Positions 52,170 through 61,618 of a stretch of 64,000 nt of DNA are shown here, piece by piece. Below the pieces are notes generated by a model that did no database searches, was not told the origin of the DNA, and saw nothing but the letters and a program-made list of their open reading frames with translations. The position numbers and the translations under genes are program-made. Origin of the DNA: Mobilisporobacter senegalensis (GTDB lineage: Bacteria > Bacillota > Clostridia > Lachnospirales > Lachnospiraceae); NCBI RefSeq assembly GCF_003752155.1, contig NZ_RJVG01000015.1:1-64000 (forward strand). Direction: 5' to 3'. Positions within the stretch are counted from its first letter, which is position 1. Each line of letters starts with the position of its first letter.

Positions 52170-55100
52170 TTACTTATCTAATTCATTTTCAATTAAGTTA
52201 ACGGAAACTAAAGTAGATACTCCTTTTTCCTGCATTGTGATACCATATAATACATCTGCAGATGCCATTGTACCTCTCCTATGTGTAATGATAATAAATT
52301 GTGTATCTTTCGTTAACTTATGTAGATATTTAGCATATCTCTTAACGTTAGAATCGTCAAGTGCCGCTTCAATTTCATCCAATAGACAGAATGGAGACGG
52401 CTTTAAATTCTGAATTGCAAATAGGAGAGAAATCGCTGTTAATGCCTTTTCACCACCGGATAATTGCATCATATTCTGAAGTTTTTTTCCTGGCGGCTGG
52501 GCAATAATACGGATTCCTGCCTCTAAGATGTCTTCATCTTCCATCAATTCTAAAGTACCCTTACCGCCACCAAATAATTCTTTAAACACATGGTCAAATT
52601 GTTTGTTAATTTCATGAAACTTCTCTTCAAATTGTTTTCTCATTAAAACATCTAATTCATTGATGATATTAATTAATGCTTCTTCCGATTTTATTAAATC
52701 ATCTCTCTGACTACTTAATAATTCGAAACGTTCCATCAGATTCTTATAATCTTCAATGGCATTTACATTAACATCACCAAGATTGCGAATCTTATTTTTT
52801 AATTCACCGATAGATTTCTTCATCTGTGATAAAGAAATTTCCTCATCACTTCTAAGTGGTAAACAGCTGCTATATGTTAACTCATATTCTTCCCACATAT
52901 AATTAATCTGAAAATCTAATTGTTCTGACAGCTTTTCTGCCTGATTTGACAAGCGGAAGGACTCTTTATCAAGCATATTAATACGTTCTGACAGTTCTTC
53001 ACGTTTTGAAAAAAAAGATTTATGGCTTCTTGATAATTCCTCTTTATCCTTTTGGATTTGCCGTATTACTTCTTCAATTTCTGACACGGACTGATTCAGA
53101 GAGGTAATCTCTTCTTCTGTACTCTCAATAATTACTTTCTTTTCATCCATAATTTGAGATGATTTTGCCTTGCTTGTAATCATCTCCTGCAATTCTTCCT
53201 CAAGCTTATTAATTTCTTTTTCTACACGGCTTATATTATCTAGAGCAAATTGATTACTTTGTTCCAAACTGGAAGATTCCATCTTTAACCCGGCAACCTG
53301 GTCACTATATTCCTTTTCAAATTTTTTCTCAGCTTCTAATTTTTGATTGATCTCCTCAATTTTAATCTCATTTTCTTTATTCCTGCTAGCACTTGATTGT
53401 AAAGTTTCATTTAATTTTGTAATATTATCTTTCAACTCATTCATTTGAAGCTCAATTTCTTTACTCTCGCGATTGATTGCTTCAAAGCTGGCAATAGCTT
53501 CATTTTTCTTTTGCTCTGCCTGAGCAAGATTTATTTTTGCTGTATTTTGTAATAAATAAATTTCCTGGATCTTCTTTTTATTACTCTCTAATAAATCTCT
53601 TTGTTTGTTTCTATTCTCTTTTTCGTTATTAATATCTAATTCTAAAAGTTTAATGGATTTGCCGATTTTCTGAATGGTTCCCTCTAATTCTTCAATCTCA
53701 CGTCTTCGTCCAATTAGATTGCTTGAATTTTTATAAGCACCACCGGACATAGAACCGCCAGGATTAAACTGTTCCCCATCTTTTGTTACGATTCTTAAAG
53801 AGTAATTGTATTTTTTCGATAAAGCAATTGCATTATCAATAGTATCTACCACAATCACCCTGCCAAGGAGATATTCCACTAAATCCGTAAAACGGGATTC
53901 TACAGTTATTAAATTACTGGCAAGCCCAATGACTCCTTTTTCTTTCAATGCATTCACATGATTAAACGGAATCTTATTCTTCATACTGGTAAGGGGTAAA
54001 AAAGTAGCTCTGCCATATTTATTTTTCTTCAAATATTCAATTAATCTTTTTGCTGTATTCTCGTTGTCTGTAACAATATTCTGAATACTTCCACCTAATG
54101 CAATCTCTATAGCAGTTTCAAAGGTTTGTTCAACCTTAATGATATCAGCAACGACTCCTATAATTCCTGATTCCTTCTCTTTATGCTCCATGACTTTACG
54201 AATACTATTTCCATAGCCTTCATAACGTTCTGTAATATTTTTTAATGAATCCAGTCTTGACTGTTCTCTATGATATTCCTGCTGTTTTTCATTTAAAGAT
54301 TGATGAAATCCTTGGAGTACTCCTTGAATTTTTTGGATCTCTGATTCAATTTCTCCATTCCCCTTATTTAATTTATTTAATTCTTCACTGAACTGATTTA
54401 ATTCTTCACTGTGAATACGAATTGTATCTTCATAGGAAGCTTCATCACTTTTATTCTTAACAAGCTGCCTGCTTAAAGAAACTTTCTTTATATTATTCTG
54501 CTCAAGCATAGTTTCATAGCGCTGTAAACTTGTTTTAATATTGGTATCTCCATTTAAAGATTCCATAATCTCGCTATTACACTTTTCAATTTCTTTCGTA
54601 TAATTAATGATATTTTGTAAAATTTCATTTAACTTTATACTTGCTTTTGCCTGAATGTCACCTAATGATTTTAATTTCTCATCAATTGATTGTTTTTCTT
54701 TTTGGTAACGATCTAAATCATTCTGTTTGTCTGCGATATTGGCTTCAATAATAGAAACTCTTCCTTTATAATGCTCTTCGTTCTGAAGCACAGTATTGAT
54801 CTGTTCTTTTAATACCTTAATCTCGCCTTCTAATTTTTCTTTACGAAGTTTACTCTCACTAAGTATATTCCGGTTTTTATCAAGTTCTGCATTAAATTCT
54901 TCAATCTGAACTTCCAATTTATCATATTCTTCTTTGGTACTTGAATATTCAATTTGGGTTTGTTCTAAATCATTCGTTGCAATTTCTAACTTCTTATTTA
55001 CTTCTCCTGTATTATCATGTATTCTATCGTATTCTAATAGAAACATATTTACGTCTAACTCTTTTAATTCTTCTTTTAATTTTAAATAATCTTTTGCAAC

Positions 55101-55730
55101 AGATGATTGCTTTTCTAATGGACCGACCTGTTTTTCTATTTCAATAAGGATATCATTGATACGATAAAGGTTCTGTTTCTCTTCTTCTAAGTTCTTCCCG
55201 GCAATTGCCTTTCTCTTTTTGAACTTTACGATACCAGCAGCTTCATCAAATAATTCTCTGCGGTCTTCCGGCTTTCCACTAAGAATTTTATCAATCTGGC
55301 CCTGTCCAATAATCGAATAACCTTCCTTACCAATACCAGTGTCTAAGAATAGCTCCTGAACATCTTTTAATCGGCAGCTATGACCGTTGATTAAATATTC
55401 ACTCTCACCGGATCGATATACTCTTCTGGCAACGGTTACTTCATCATATTCAATGGGAAGTTTATGATCTTTATTATCCAAAGTGATAGCAACGTAAGCA
55501 AGTCCGAGAGGTTTTCTTGTTTCAGTACCAGAGAATATAATATCCTCCATCTTACTACCCCTTAGCTGTTTTGCACTTTGCTCACCAAGTACCCATCTTA
55601 CGGCATCCGCAACGTTACTTTTTCCACTGCCATTAGGCCCGACAATACCAGTAATACCATCATGGAACTCAAATAATATTTTATTGGCAAAGGATTTAAA
55701 CCCCTGAACTTCAATACTTTTTAAATACAT
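52170..55730 (-). CDS. smc: Chromosome segregation protein SMC
   Basis: 1186 residues, full length. Walker A 'GPNGSGKSN' (about 32-40), two long coiled coils (about 170-500 and 680-1010), a hinge between (about 515-680, 'GIIGVVADIIKVEQTFETAI'), and the C-terminal head with signature 'QLSGGEKALTAISLLFAIQN' and Walker B 'FCLLDEIEAALDD'. With ScpA and ScpB (26.2-27.7 kb) it forms the bacterial condensin. Between rnc and ftsY. Confidence 0.98.
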   Translation of the reverse strand: MYLKSIEVQGFKSFANKILFEFHDGITGIVGPNGSGKSNVADAVRWVLGEQSAKQLRGSKMEDIIFSGTETRKPLGLAYVAITLDNKDHKLPIEYDEVTVARRVYRSGESEYLINGHSCRLKDVQELFLDTGIGKEGYSIIGQGQIDKILSGKPEDRRELFDEAAGIVKFKKRKAIAGKNLEEEKQNLYRINDILIEIEKQVGPLEKQSSVAKDYLKLKEELKELDVNMFLLEYDRIHDNTGEVNKKLEIATNDLEQTQIEYSSTKEEYDKLEVQIEEFNAELDKNRNILSESKLRKEKLEGEIKVLKEQINTVLQNEEHYKGRVSIIEANIADKQNDLDRYQKEKQSIDEKLKSLGDIQAKASIKLNEILQNIINYTKEIEKCNSEIMESLNGDTNIKTSLQRYETMLEQNNIKKVSLSRQLVKNKSDEASYEDTIRIHSEELNQFSEELNKLNKGNGEIESEIQKIQGVLQGFHQSLNEKQQEYHREQSRLDSLKNITERYEGYGNSIRKVMEHKEKESGIIGVVADIIKVEQTFETAIEIALGGSIQNIVTDNENTAKRLIEYLKKNKYGRATFLPLTSMKNKIPFNHVNALKEKGVIGLASNLITVESRFTDLVEYLLGRVIVVDTIDNAIALSKKYNYSLRIVTKDGEQFNPGGSMSGGAYKNSSNLIGRRREIEELEGTIQKIGKSIKLLELDINNEKENRNKQRDLLESNKKKIQEIYLLQNTAKINLAQAEQKKNEAIASFEAINRESKEIELQMNELKDNITKLNETLQSSASRNKENEIKIEEINQKLEAEKKFEKEYSDQVAGLKMESSSLEQSNQFALDNISRVEKEINKLEEELQEMITSKAKSSQIMDEKKVIIESTEEEITSLNQSVSEIEEVIRQIQKDKEELSRSHKSFFSKREELSERINMLDKESFRLSNQAEKLSEQLDFQINYMWEEYELTYSSCLPLRSDEEISLSQMKKSIGELKNKIRNLGDVNVNAIEDYKNLMERFELLSSQRDDLIKSEEALINIINELDVLMRKQFEEKFHEINKQFDHVFKELFGGGKGTLELMEDEDILEAGIRIIAQPPGKKLQNMMQLSGGEKALTAISLLFAIQNLKPSPFCLLDEIEAALDDSNVKRYAKYLHKLTKDTQFIIITHRRGTMASADVLYGITMQEKGVSTLVSVNLIENELDK

Positions 55731-55770
55731 ATTTTATATAACCCTTTCTCAGGATGAATATATATTCACC

Positions 55771-56466
55771 TTATATTTTGTTCTTTACTTTTAAAATAGC
55801 CTTATATGCTGCATCTTGTTCCGCAGCCTTTTTTGTCCTGCCTACTCCTTTGGCCAAAACTTTTCCTTCTATCACAGCTTCTACGGTGAATTTTTTATTA
55901 TGATCAGGACCTTCTTCACTTAATAAATTGTAATTTAAAGGCTCCTTATAACTACTTTGTATAATCTCTTGCAAGATAGTCTTGCTATCAAAAAAGAGTT
56001 TCTTATTATCAATATCAGAGAGTATAAACTTACTGATAAACTCTTTTGCATTAGTAAAACCACCGTCAAGATATATGGCTCCTATCAAAGCTTCCAGAGC
56101 ATCTGAAAGAATAGAATTACGTTCTCTTCCACCGGTTAGGTCTTCCCCTTTTCCAAGAAGCAGATATTCCCCTAATTCAATGTCTTTTGCACACAAAGAA
56201 AGAGTTGGTTCGCAAACAATGCTGGCACGTAATTTTGTCATATCCCCTTCTTTCATATCCGGATAATCATTAAAAATAAATTCACTGGTGACTAATTCAA
56301 GAACGGCATCTCCTAAGAATTCTAACCTTTCATTATTCGCTAATTTATTCAATTTTCTTTCATTGGAATAGGAACTATGAGTAAATGCCTGCTTTAAAAG
56401 CATTTTCTCATTAAAATGATAACCAATTATTTTTTCAAATTTATTTGTATTGTCTGTATAAGACAT
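55771..56466 (-). CDS. rnc: Ribonuclease III
   Basis: 231 residues. Catalytic domain with 'NERLEFLGDAVLELVTSEFI' (signature), 'DALEALIGAIYLDGG', and a C-terminal double-stranded RNA-binding domain (about 155-228, 'GVGRTKKAAEQDAAYKAILK'). It processes rRNA precursors and structured RNAs. AAAGGGGGA precedes the ATG. Forty bases upstream of smc. Confidence 0.97.
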   Translation of the reverse strand: MSYTDNTNKFEKIIGYHFNEKMLLKQAFTHSSYSNERKLNKLANNERLEFLGDAVLELVTSEFIFNDYPDMKEGDMTKLRASIVCEPTLSLCAKDIELGEYLLLGKGEDLTGGRERNSILSDALEALIGAIYLDGGFTNAKEFISKFILSDIDNKKLFFDSKTILQEIIQSSYKEPLNYNLLSEEGPDHNKKFTVEAVIEGKVLAKGVGRTKKAAEQDAAYKAILKVKNKI

Positions 56467-56481
56467 AGAAATCCCCCTTTC

Positions 56482-56567
56482 TTAATCTGATGACTATCAG
56501 CCGTAAAACTCCCACTTCTAAAGTGGGAGTTAACAGCTGCTACGTCCCTAGATAAGTGTCACTAAGA
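56482..56567. repeat. Hairpin element upstream of rnc, possible IS200/IS605-end relic
   Basis: Perfect hairpin AACTCCCACTT-cta-AAGTGGGAGTT (56507-56531). The flanks, CTTAATCTGATGACTATC on the left and GATAAGTGTCACTAAGATTC on the right, are imperfect complements, so the whole folds as one long stem. Similar subterminal hairpins mark IS200/IS605 transposons, but no TnpA or TnpB gene is present. It lies between acpP and rnc on the minus strand. Confidence 0.5.
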
Positions 56568-56615
56568 TTCAGTTGTGGTAAAAACCACACCTGAATTAAG
56601 TTCCACTTTATATAT
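56568..56615 (+). repeat. Short dispersed repeat, copy (full hairpin)
   Basis: TTCAGTTGTGGT-aaa-AACCACACCTGAA, then TTAAGTTCCACTTTATATA. Adjoins the acpP terminator. Confidence 0.65.
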
Positions 56616-56617
56616 AA

Positions 56618-56648
56618 AGAAGGTGTCTCAACAGAAAATTGAGACACC
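56618..56648 (-). terminator. Terminator of plsX-acpP
   Basis: Perfect 10-bp stem GGTGTCTCAA / TTGAGACACC with a 7-base loop, followed on the minus strand by TTCTTTATA, ten bases after the acpP stop. Confidence 0.8.
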
Positions 56649-56658
56649 CTTAATATAG

Positions 56659-56889
56659 TTAGTTAAGAGCATTCTTGATTTGATCTACTGCATCACTTAC
56701 TGTTACAATGTTTTCTGCTTCTTCATTAGCAATTTCAATATCAAACTCTTCTTCTATTCCCATAATAATTTGAAAAATGTCTAAAGAATCTGCTCCAAGA
56801 TCATCTACAAAAGTAGTCTCCATTGTAATTTCATCTTTGTCTACATTTAATACTTCACTAATAATTTTTTGTAATTTTTCAAATTCCAT
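56659..56889 (-). CDS. acpP: Acyl carrier protein
   Basis: 76 residues, highly acidic, four-helix ACP. The phosphopantetheine serine is in '[12 protein letters not shown]' (Ser36). It carries growing fatty acyl chains. The ATG at 56889 follows GGTGAT; an in-frame GTG three codons earlier is within that ribosome-binding site. It lies 14 bases after plsX. Confidence 0.96.
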   Translation of the reverse strand: MEFEKLQKIISEVLNVDKDEITMETTFVDDLGADSLDIFQIIMGIEEEFDIEIANEEAENIVTVSDAVDQIKNALN

Positions 56890-56903
56890 CCTAATCACCT
56901 TTC

Positions 56904-57917
56904 TTAATCTTCATTCATAGATAGATTTTCTTTTATTTTTTCATTAATTCTCTGTTGTTTGAATGTAACACATTGAATAATTGAATTTTTGACTTCTGTA
57001 CTCTTAGAACTTCCATGAGTTTTTACAACCAATCCATTCAGTCCCAGAAGCGGTGCACCTCCATGTTCAGATGCATCAAATGATTTCAGAGTTCTCTTTA
57101 AGTCCTTCTTGATAAGTAAGGCACCGATCTTACTCTGAAAGGAACTTAGCAATCCCTTTTTCACAGAACTGATAATTGCACTGCCAACACCTTCGTATAA
57201 TTTCAGGATAACATTTCCAACAAAGGCTTCACAAACAATTACATCCGCTCCTCCATATGGAATATCTCTGGCCTCAATACTTCCAATAAAATTGATATCC
57301 GGACAATTCTTTAGTAAAGGATATGTTTCTTTTACCAACATATTACCTTTTTCTTCTTCTGCCCCAATATTTACAATTGCAACTCTTGGATTCTTAATTC
57401 CTACTACATTTTCCATATAGATAGAACCCATCTTCGCAAATTGTACCAGGTGGGATGATCTTGCATCTACATTCGCCCCACAATCAATTAATAAGGAAAC
57501 TCCTTTAATCGTAGGCAAGAGTGGTGCTAAAGGCGGTCTTTCTACTCCTTTAATTCTTCCTACAATAAATTGTCCACCAACCAAAACTGCCCCTGTACTG
57601 CCTGCAGAAACAAAAGCATCAGCATCTCCATTCTTAACCAGGTTAAGAGATACTACAATAGAAGATTCTTTCTTCCTCCGAATGGCCATAACAGGTGCTT
57701 CATCATTGGATATTACTTCATTTGCATTTATAACTTCAATCTGGTTTGCATTAAAGTCATACTGCTTCAATTCAGCGTTTATGATATCTTCTTTACCAAC
57801 AAGAAATACTTTTATGTCTTTTCTATCATTTACAGCTTCCACTGCGCCTTTTATGATCTGACCTGGTGCATTGTCTCCACCCATTGCATCAACTGCAATT
57901 TTAACCACATCTTGCAT
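56904..57917 (-). CDS. plsX: Phosphate acyltransferase PlsX
   Basis: 337 residues. It makes acyl-phosphate from acyl-ACP for phospholipid synthesis. '[20 protein letters not shown]' at the start, '[20 protein letters not shown]', '[20 protein letters not shown]' and '[18 protein letters not shown]' are family signatures. Operon with acpP. GGGAGGA precedes the ATG. Confidence 0.97.
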   Translation of the reverse strand: MQDVVKIAVDAMGGDNAPGQIIKGAVEAVNDRKDIKVFLVGKEDIINAELKQYDFNANQIEVINANEVISNDEAPVMAIRRKKESSIVVSLNLVKNGDADAFVSAGSTGAVLVGGQFIVGRIKGVERPPLAPLLPTIKGVSLLIDCGANVDARSSHLVQFAKMGSIYMENVVGIKNPRVAIVNIGAEEEKGNMLVKETYPLLKNCPDINFIGSIEARDIPYGGADVIVCEAFVGNVILKLYEGVGSAIISSVKKGLLSSFQSKIGALLIKKDLKRTLKSFDASEHGGAPLLGLNGLVVKTHGSSKSTEVKNSIIQCVTFKQQRINEKIKENLSMNED

Positions 57918-57997
57918 TATTCTTCCTCCCTGTCAGTGTCTATACATAATATACTAGATATTATTCTATAAATCAACTGTAAATTTACAAAAATATT

Positions 57998-58011
57998 ATT
58001 ACAGTTCAGCC
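57998..58011 (+). repeat. Solo terminus of the 145-bp element
   Basis: ATTACAGTTCAGCC, identical to the left end of the element at 30803-30947, followed by ATG as there (17 identical bases). The rest of the element and the opposite end are missing. Lies between plsX and cheR. Confidence 0.55.
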
Positions 58012-58046
58012 ATGGAAATCTTCAATAAAATATAGGAAAAAACCCA

Positions 58047-58835
58047 TTATTTTTCATTAGCTTTTTTATAGAAAAAGGATCGGAAGGATGAAAATCCCAT
58101 TGTTTGTGGCTGAATGATCTGTTCCGTACTGCCTACAAATAAAATACCATTATTTTTTAATGCTTTATTGAATTTTTTATATATCATATCTTTCGTTTCT
58201 TCAGTAAAATAAATTAATACATTTCTACACACAATCAAATCACAATTACTAGGGTACTCATCTTTTAACAAATTATGTTGCTTAAAATCAACACAAGCTT
58301 TAATACTGTCAGATATCTGATATGTCCTATCATTGACCATCGTAAAATATTTCGTTAAAAATTCATTTGGCAAACCTGCTAAACTCTTAACATTATACAA
58401 TCCTACTTGGGCCTTTTCTAATACCTGCTTGTCAATATCTGTAGCTATAATCTTAATATTACTCATTGGAATATATTTTGATAATAGCATGACTAAAGAA
58501 TAAGGTTCATCCCCAGTGGAACATGCAGCACTCCATATTTTTAGATTTTTACCAAAATTCTCAAATAAATAAGGAAGCATTTCATTTTCTAATAATTTCC
58601 ACTGATCTACATTTCGAAAAAATTCTGAAACATTAATTGTAATATAATTAATAAACTCTGTATATTTATCTTTATCTGTTCTTAATGCAATTACATAATC
58701 ATCATATGAATTAAAATTATTTTTTGTGATTAATGCCTCAATTCTTCTCTTCATCTGACGTTCTTTGTAAGCATTAAGATCAATATTAGACAATTTATAA
58801 ACCTGTTCCTTAAACGTCTCGTAACTACCTACCAT
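58047..58835 (-). CDS. cheR: CheR-type protein-glutamate methyltransferase
   Basis: 262 residues. N-terminal helical domain (about 10-70) and a SAM-binding domain with 'KIWSAACSTGDEPYSLVMLL' (about 98), 'IIATDIDKQVLEKAQ' and 'DLIVCRNVLIYFTEETKDMI'. CheR methylates chemoreceptors. No other chemotaxis gene is near. ATG at 58835 follows GGGGTGG; the GTG upstream overlaps that site. Confidence 0.94.
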   Translation of the reverse strand: MVGSYETFKEQVYKLSNIDLNAYKERQMKRRIEALITKNNFNSYDDYVIALRTDKDKYTEFINYITINVSEFFRNVDQWKLLENEMLPYLFENFGKNLKIWSAACSTGDEPYSLVMLLSKYIPMSNIKIIATDIDKQVLEKAQVGLYNVKSLAGLPNEFLTKYFTMVNDRTYQISDSIKACVDFKQHNLLKDEYPSNCDLIVCRNVLIYFTEETKDMIYKKFNKALKNNGILFVGSTEQIIQPQTMGFSSFRSFFYKKANEK

Positions 58836-58871
58836 TACATCCACCCCTTTGTATTCTTCTCATTGCTTTCG

Positions 58872-58918
58872 TGAAAAAAAATAGGCTGCCTCAAAAAAAT
58901 ATAAGTTTTGAGACAGCC
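58872..58918 (-). terminator. Terminator of the cmk-ispH-S1 operon
   Basis: 13-bp stem GGCTGTCTCAAAA / TTTTGAGGCAGCC with one U-G pair, then T8 on the minus strand, 17 bases after the S1 gene stop. Confidence 0.85.
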
Positions 58919-58934
58919 AATACATTACAACAAA

Positions 58935-60035
58935 TTATTCTTCTGTTGTTGTTTCTTCTGATTTTTCAGATACTTCTTCGCTTGGAGCTTCTAATGCTTT
59001 AACGCTTAAGCTAATTTTCTTTTCATCACTGTTAAAATCAACAACTTTAGCTGTTACTTCTTGTCCAACTTTTAGAACATCAGAAGGCTTTTCAACATGA
59101 TCTTTTGAAATTTGAGATACATGAAGTAATGCATCTACACCTGGTTCAAGTTCAATAAAGGCACCAAAATCTGTCATTCTTGCAACAGTACCAGTTACTA
59201 CGCTATCAACAGCATAATTTGCTTCTGCTTTTTTCCATGGGTTTTCTTCTGGGAATTTTAAACTTAATGCGATTTTATCGCCTTGAATTTCTTTAATTAA
59301 TACTTTGATTGTGTCGCCAACTTTGAATACTTTTTTAGGATTTTCTACTCTGCCCCAAGACATTTCAGAAATATGAAGTAATCCATCTGCTCCACCTAAA
59401 TCGATAAATGCACCAAAATCTGTAACATTCTTTACAGTTCCTTCTACGGTCATGCCGGCACTGATCTTTGCAAATAAATCTTTTTGAAGTTCTGCTTTTT
59501 TAGCTACTAAAAGCTGTTTACGGTCTCCAATGATTCTTCTTCTTTTTGGATTAAATTCGCTAATTACAAATTCAATTTCCTGACCAGCATATTTTTCTAA
59601 ATTCTTTTCATAAGAATCAGACACTAAACTTGCAGGGATAAAAATTCTTGCTTCATCAATAATTACACTTAATCCACCATTTAGAACACTTGCAACCTTA
59701 GCTTTTAATACTTCTTTATTGTTGAATGCTTCTTCTAATCTCTTGTTACCTTTTTCTGCAGCTAATCTCTTATAAGTTAAAAGAACTTGTCCTTCTCCGT
59801 CATTTACTTTAAGTACTTTAGCCTGCATCTTATCACCAACTGAAACCTGTGTAGTTAAATCTACATTAGGTGTGTTTGTGTATTCGCTTCTAGTTATAAT
59901 ACCGTCTGCCTTGTAACCTATATTTAAGATGATTTCATCTTCTTTTACACCTATGATAGTGCCTTCTACAACCTCTCCATTGTGTATTGTTACTAATGAT
60001 TCTTCCAATAATTGTTCAAAACTCATTTCTGACAT
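58935..60035 (-). CDS. rpsA: S1 RNA-binding protein (ribosomal protein S1-like)
   Basis: 366 residues with four S1 domains (about 14-83, 100-166, 185-255, 272-342); the last two carry the strong 'VTDFGAFIDLGGADGLLHIS' and 'MTDFGAFIELEPGVDALLHV' signatures. Shorter than the six-domain E. coli S1, as usual in Firmicutes. Acidic tail. It overlaps the ispH 3' end by 13 bases; the cmk-ispH-S1 order is common in clostridia, where IspH and S1 are sometimes fused. Confidence 0.93.
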   Translation of the reverse strand: MSEMSFEQLLEESLVTIHNGEVVEGTIIGVKEDEIILNIGYKADGIITRSEYTNTPNVDLTTQVSVGDKMQAKVLKVNDGEGQVLLTYKRLAAEKGNKRLEEAFNNKEVLKAKVASVLNGGLSVIIDEARIFIPASLVSDSYEKNLEKYAGQEIEFVISEFNPKRRRIIGDRKQLLVAKKAELQKDLFAKISAGMTVEGTVKNVTDFGAFIDLGGADGLLHISEMSWGRVENPKKVFKVGDTIKVLIKEIQGDKIALSLKFPEENPWKKAEANYAVDSVVTGTVARMTDFGAFIELEPGVDALLHVSQISKDHVEKPSDVLKVGQEVTAKVVDFNSDEKKISLSVKALEAPSEEVSEKSEETTTEE

Positions 60036-60865
60036 GCAATTTGAACCTCCTTGATAATATTGTTTGGGGTCGAAGCCCCTGCGGTAATACCTACGCTACG
60101 AAAAGATTTAAAAAGCTCTAAATCTAGGTCACTGAGTGTCTGTATATAGTAAGTATCTTCACATTCTTTTTTACATATTTCATATAACTTTTGTGTGTTA
60201 GAACTATGCTTGCCACCTATCACTATCATCGCATCAGACTGGCTTGCAAGCTCTCTTGCTTCTGTCTGACGTTCCTCAGTAGCATTACATATCGTATTTA
60301 TAACAAGTATATCATAACCCTTTTTTGAAATAATTTCAACTAAATCTTTAAATTTCTTGTAATTAAATGTCGTCTGTGAAACAATACATAGTTTTGCACC
60401 CTCGCTTACGTGGTAATCATTAGCTTCATTTATAGTTTCTATAACTGTAGCTTTATTATTGCACCAACCCTTGATACCCTGAACCTCAGGATGGGATTCA
60501 TTTCCTATTATAACAATCTCTCTGCCTTCCTCTAATTGTCTTTTCACAGCTTTATGAATTTTAAGAACATATGGGCAAGTTGCATCCACCAGCTTTAAAC
60601 CTTTATTCTTAATAATATCGTAGATATCTTTAGATACTCCATGAGATCTTATTATAATTGTGCCCTCTGTGATATTATTTAATTCTTCTATGTTTCGAAT
60701 GACTTCGACACCTTTTTCCTTTAAGTCATTCACAACCTCATCATTATGAATAATTGGACCATAAGTATATACTTTCTGACCATTTTTAATTTCATTATAA
60801 ACTGTATCTACCGCCCGTTTTACGCCAAAACAAAAACCTGCGCTGTTTGCTAATTTTATATCCAT
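60023..60865 (-). CDS. ispH: 4-Hydroxy-3-methylbut-2-enyl diphosphate reductase
   Basis: 280 residues, iron-sulfur enzyme of the last methylerythritol-phosphate pathway step. The three cluster cysteines are in 'NSAGFCFGVKRAVD' (Cys12), 'LVDATCPYVLKIHK' and 'VINTICNATEERQTEA'. His motifs 'IIRSHGVSK' and 'GNESHPEVQGIKGW' are present. Five bases after cmk; overlaps the S1 gene by 13 bases. Confidence 0.96.
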   Translation of the reverse strand: MDIKLANSAGFCFGVKRAVDTVYNEIKNGQKVYTYGPIIHNDEVVNDLKEKGVEVIRNIEELNNITEGTIIIRSHGVSKDIYDIIKNKGLKLVDATCPYVLKIHKAVKRQLEEGREIVIIGNESHPEVQGIKGWCNNKATVIETINEANDYHVSEGAKLCIVSQTTFNYKKFKDLVEIISKKGYDILVINTICNATEERQTEARELASQSDAMIVIGGKHSSNTQKLYEICKKECEDTYYIQTLSDLDLELFKSFRSVGITAGASTPNNIIKEVQIACQK

Positions 60866-60869
60866 TTTA

Positions 60870-61550
60870 TCATCCCTTTAATGAATTGCTTTTATGTTGG
60901 TATAATTCAATAATTCTATCAATAACTTCATCAATTGTCAAATGAGAGGAATCTACAAGAATAGCATCTTCTGCCTGCTTCAGAGGCGCAAATTCACGAT
61001 TCATATCCTGCTCATCTCTTGCAATTATGTCTTTTTCTATATCATTAATATCACATTTTATACCCTTATCTGTAAGTTCCTTCCATCTTCTCCCTGCACG
61101 TTCCTTTGAGCTTGCAGTAAGATATACCTTAAGATTTGCTTCAGGAAGTACATATGTACCGATGTCTCTTCCATCCATAATAACATCCGTCTTTTTTGCT
61201 AATTCCCTTTGTAATTCAACTAATTTTAAACGGACTTGCTTTTGAGTTGCACAAGAAGAAGCCATCTTTCCCACTTCCTCGGTACGTATCAGACCATTTA
61301 CATTTTCTCCATTTAACAGAACCTGCTGTTCACCCTCAACATATTCTATGGATATATTTACATTAGAACATGCCTGGTTTATCTTATCAGTTTCTTCTAT
61401 TTTTATATTATTTTGCAAAAAATAAAGTCCCATAGCACGGTACATAGCACCTGTATCTACATAGATAAATTTCAATTTTTTTGCAATATTTTTTGCAATT
61501 GTACTTTTACCCGCTCCGGCAGGTCCATCGATTGCAATACTATAACTCAT
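60870..61550 (-). CDS. cmk: Cytidylate kinase
   Basis: 226 residues. Walker A 'IAIDGPAGAGKSTIAK', 'YVDTGAMYRAMGLYFLQ', 'VIMDGRDIGTYVLPEA' and the LID-region arginines 'KERAGRRWKELTDKG' mark the CMP/dCMP kinase. It phosphorylates CMP with ATP. Begins the cmk-ispH-S1 run. Confidence 0.97.
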   Translation of the reverse strand: MSYSIAIDGPAGAGKSTIAKNIAKKLKFIYVDTGAMYRAMGLYFLQNNIKIEETDKINQACSNVNISIEYVEGEQQVLLNGENVNGLIRTEEVGKMASSCATQKQVRLKLVELQRELAKKTDVIMDGRDIGTYVLPEANLKVYLTASSKERAGRRWKELTDKGIKCDINDIEKDIIARDEQDMNREFAPLKQAEDAILVDSSHLTIDEVIDRIIELYQHKSNSLKG

Positions 61551-61618
61551 ACTCTTTTCTCCTTAAGCTTATTTATAAGTGATTGGAAGCAAATACTTTG
61601 AAGCTTTCCAATTACTTT

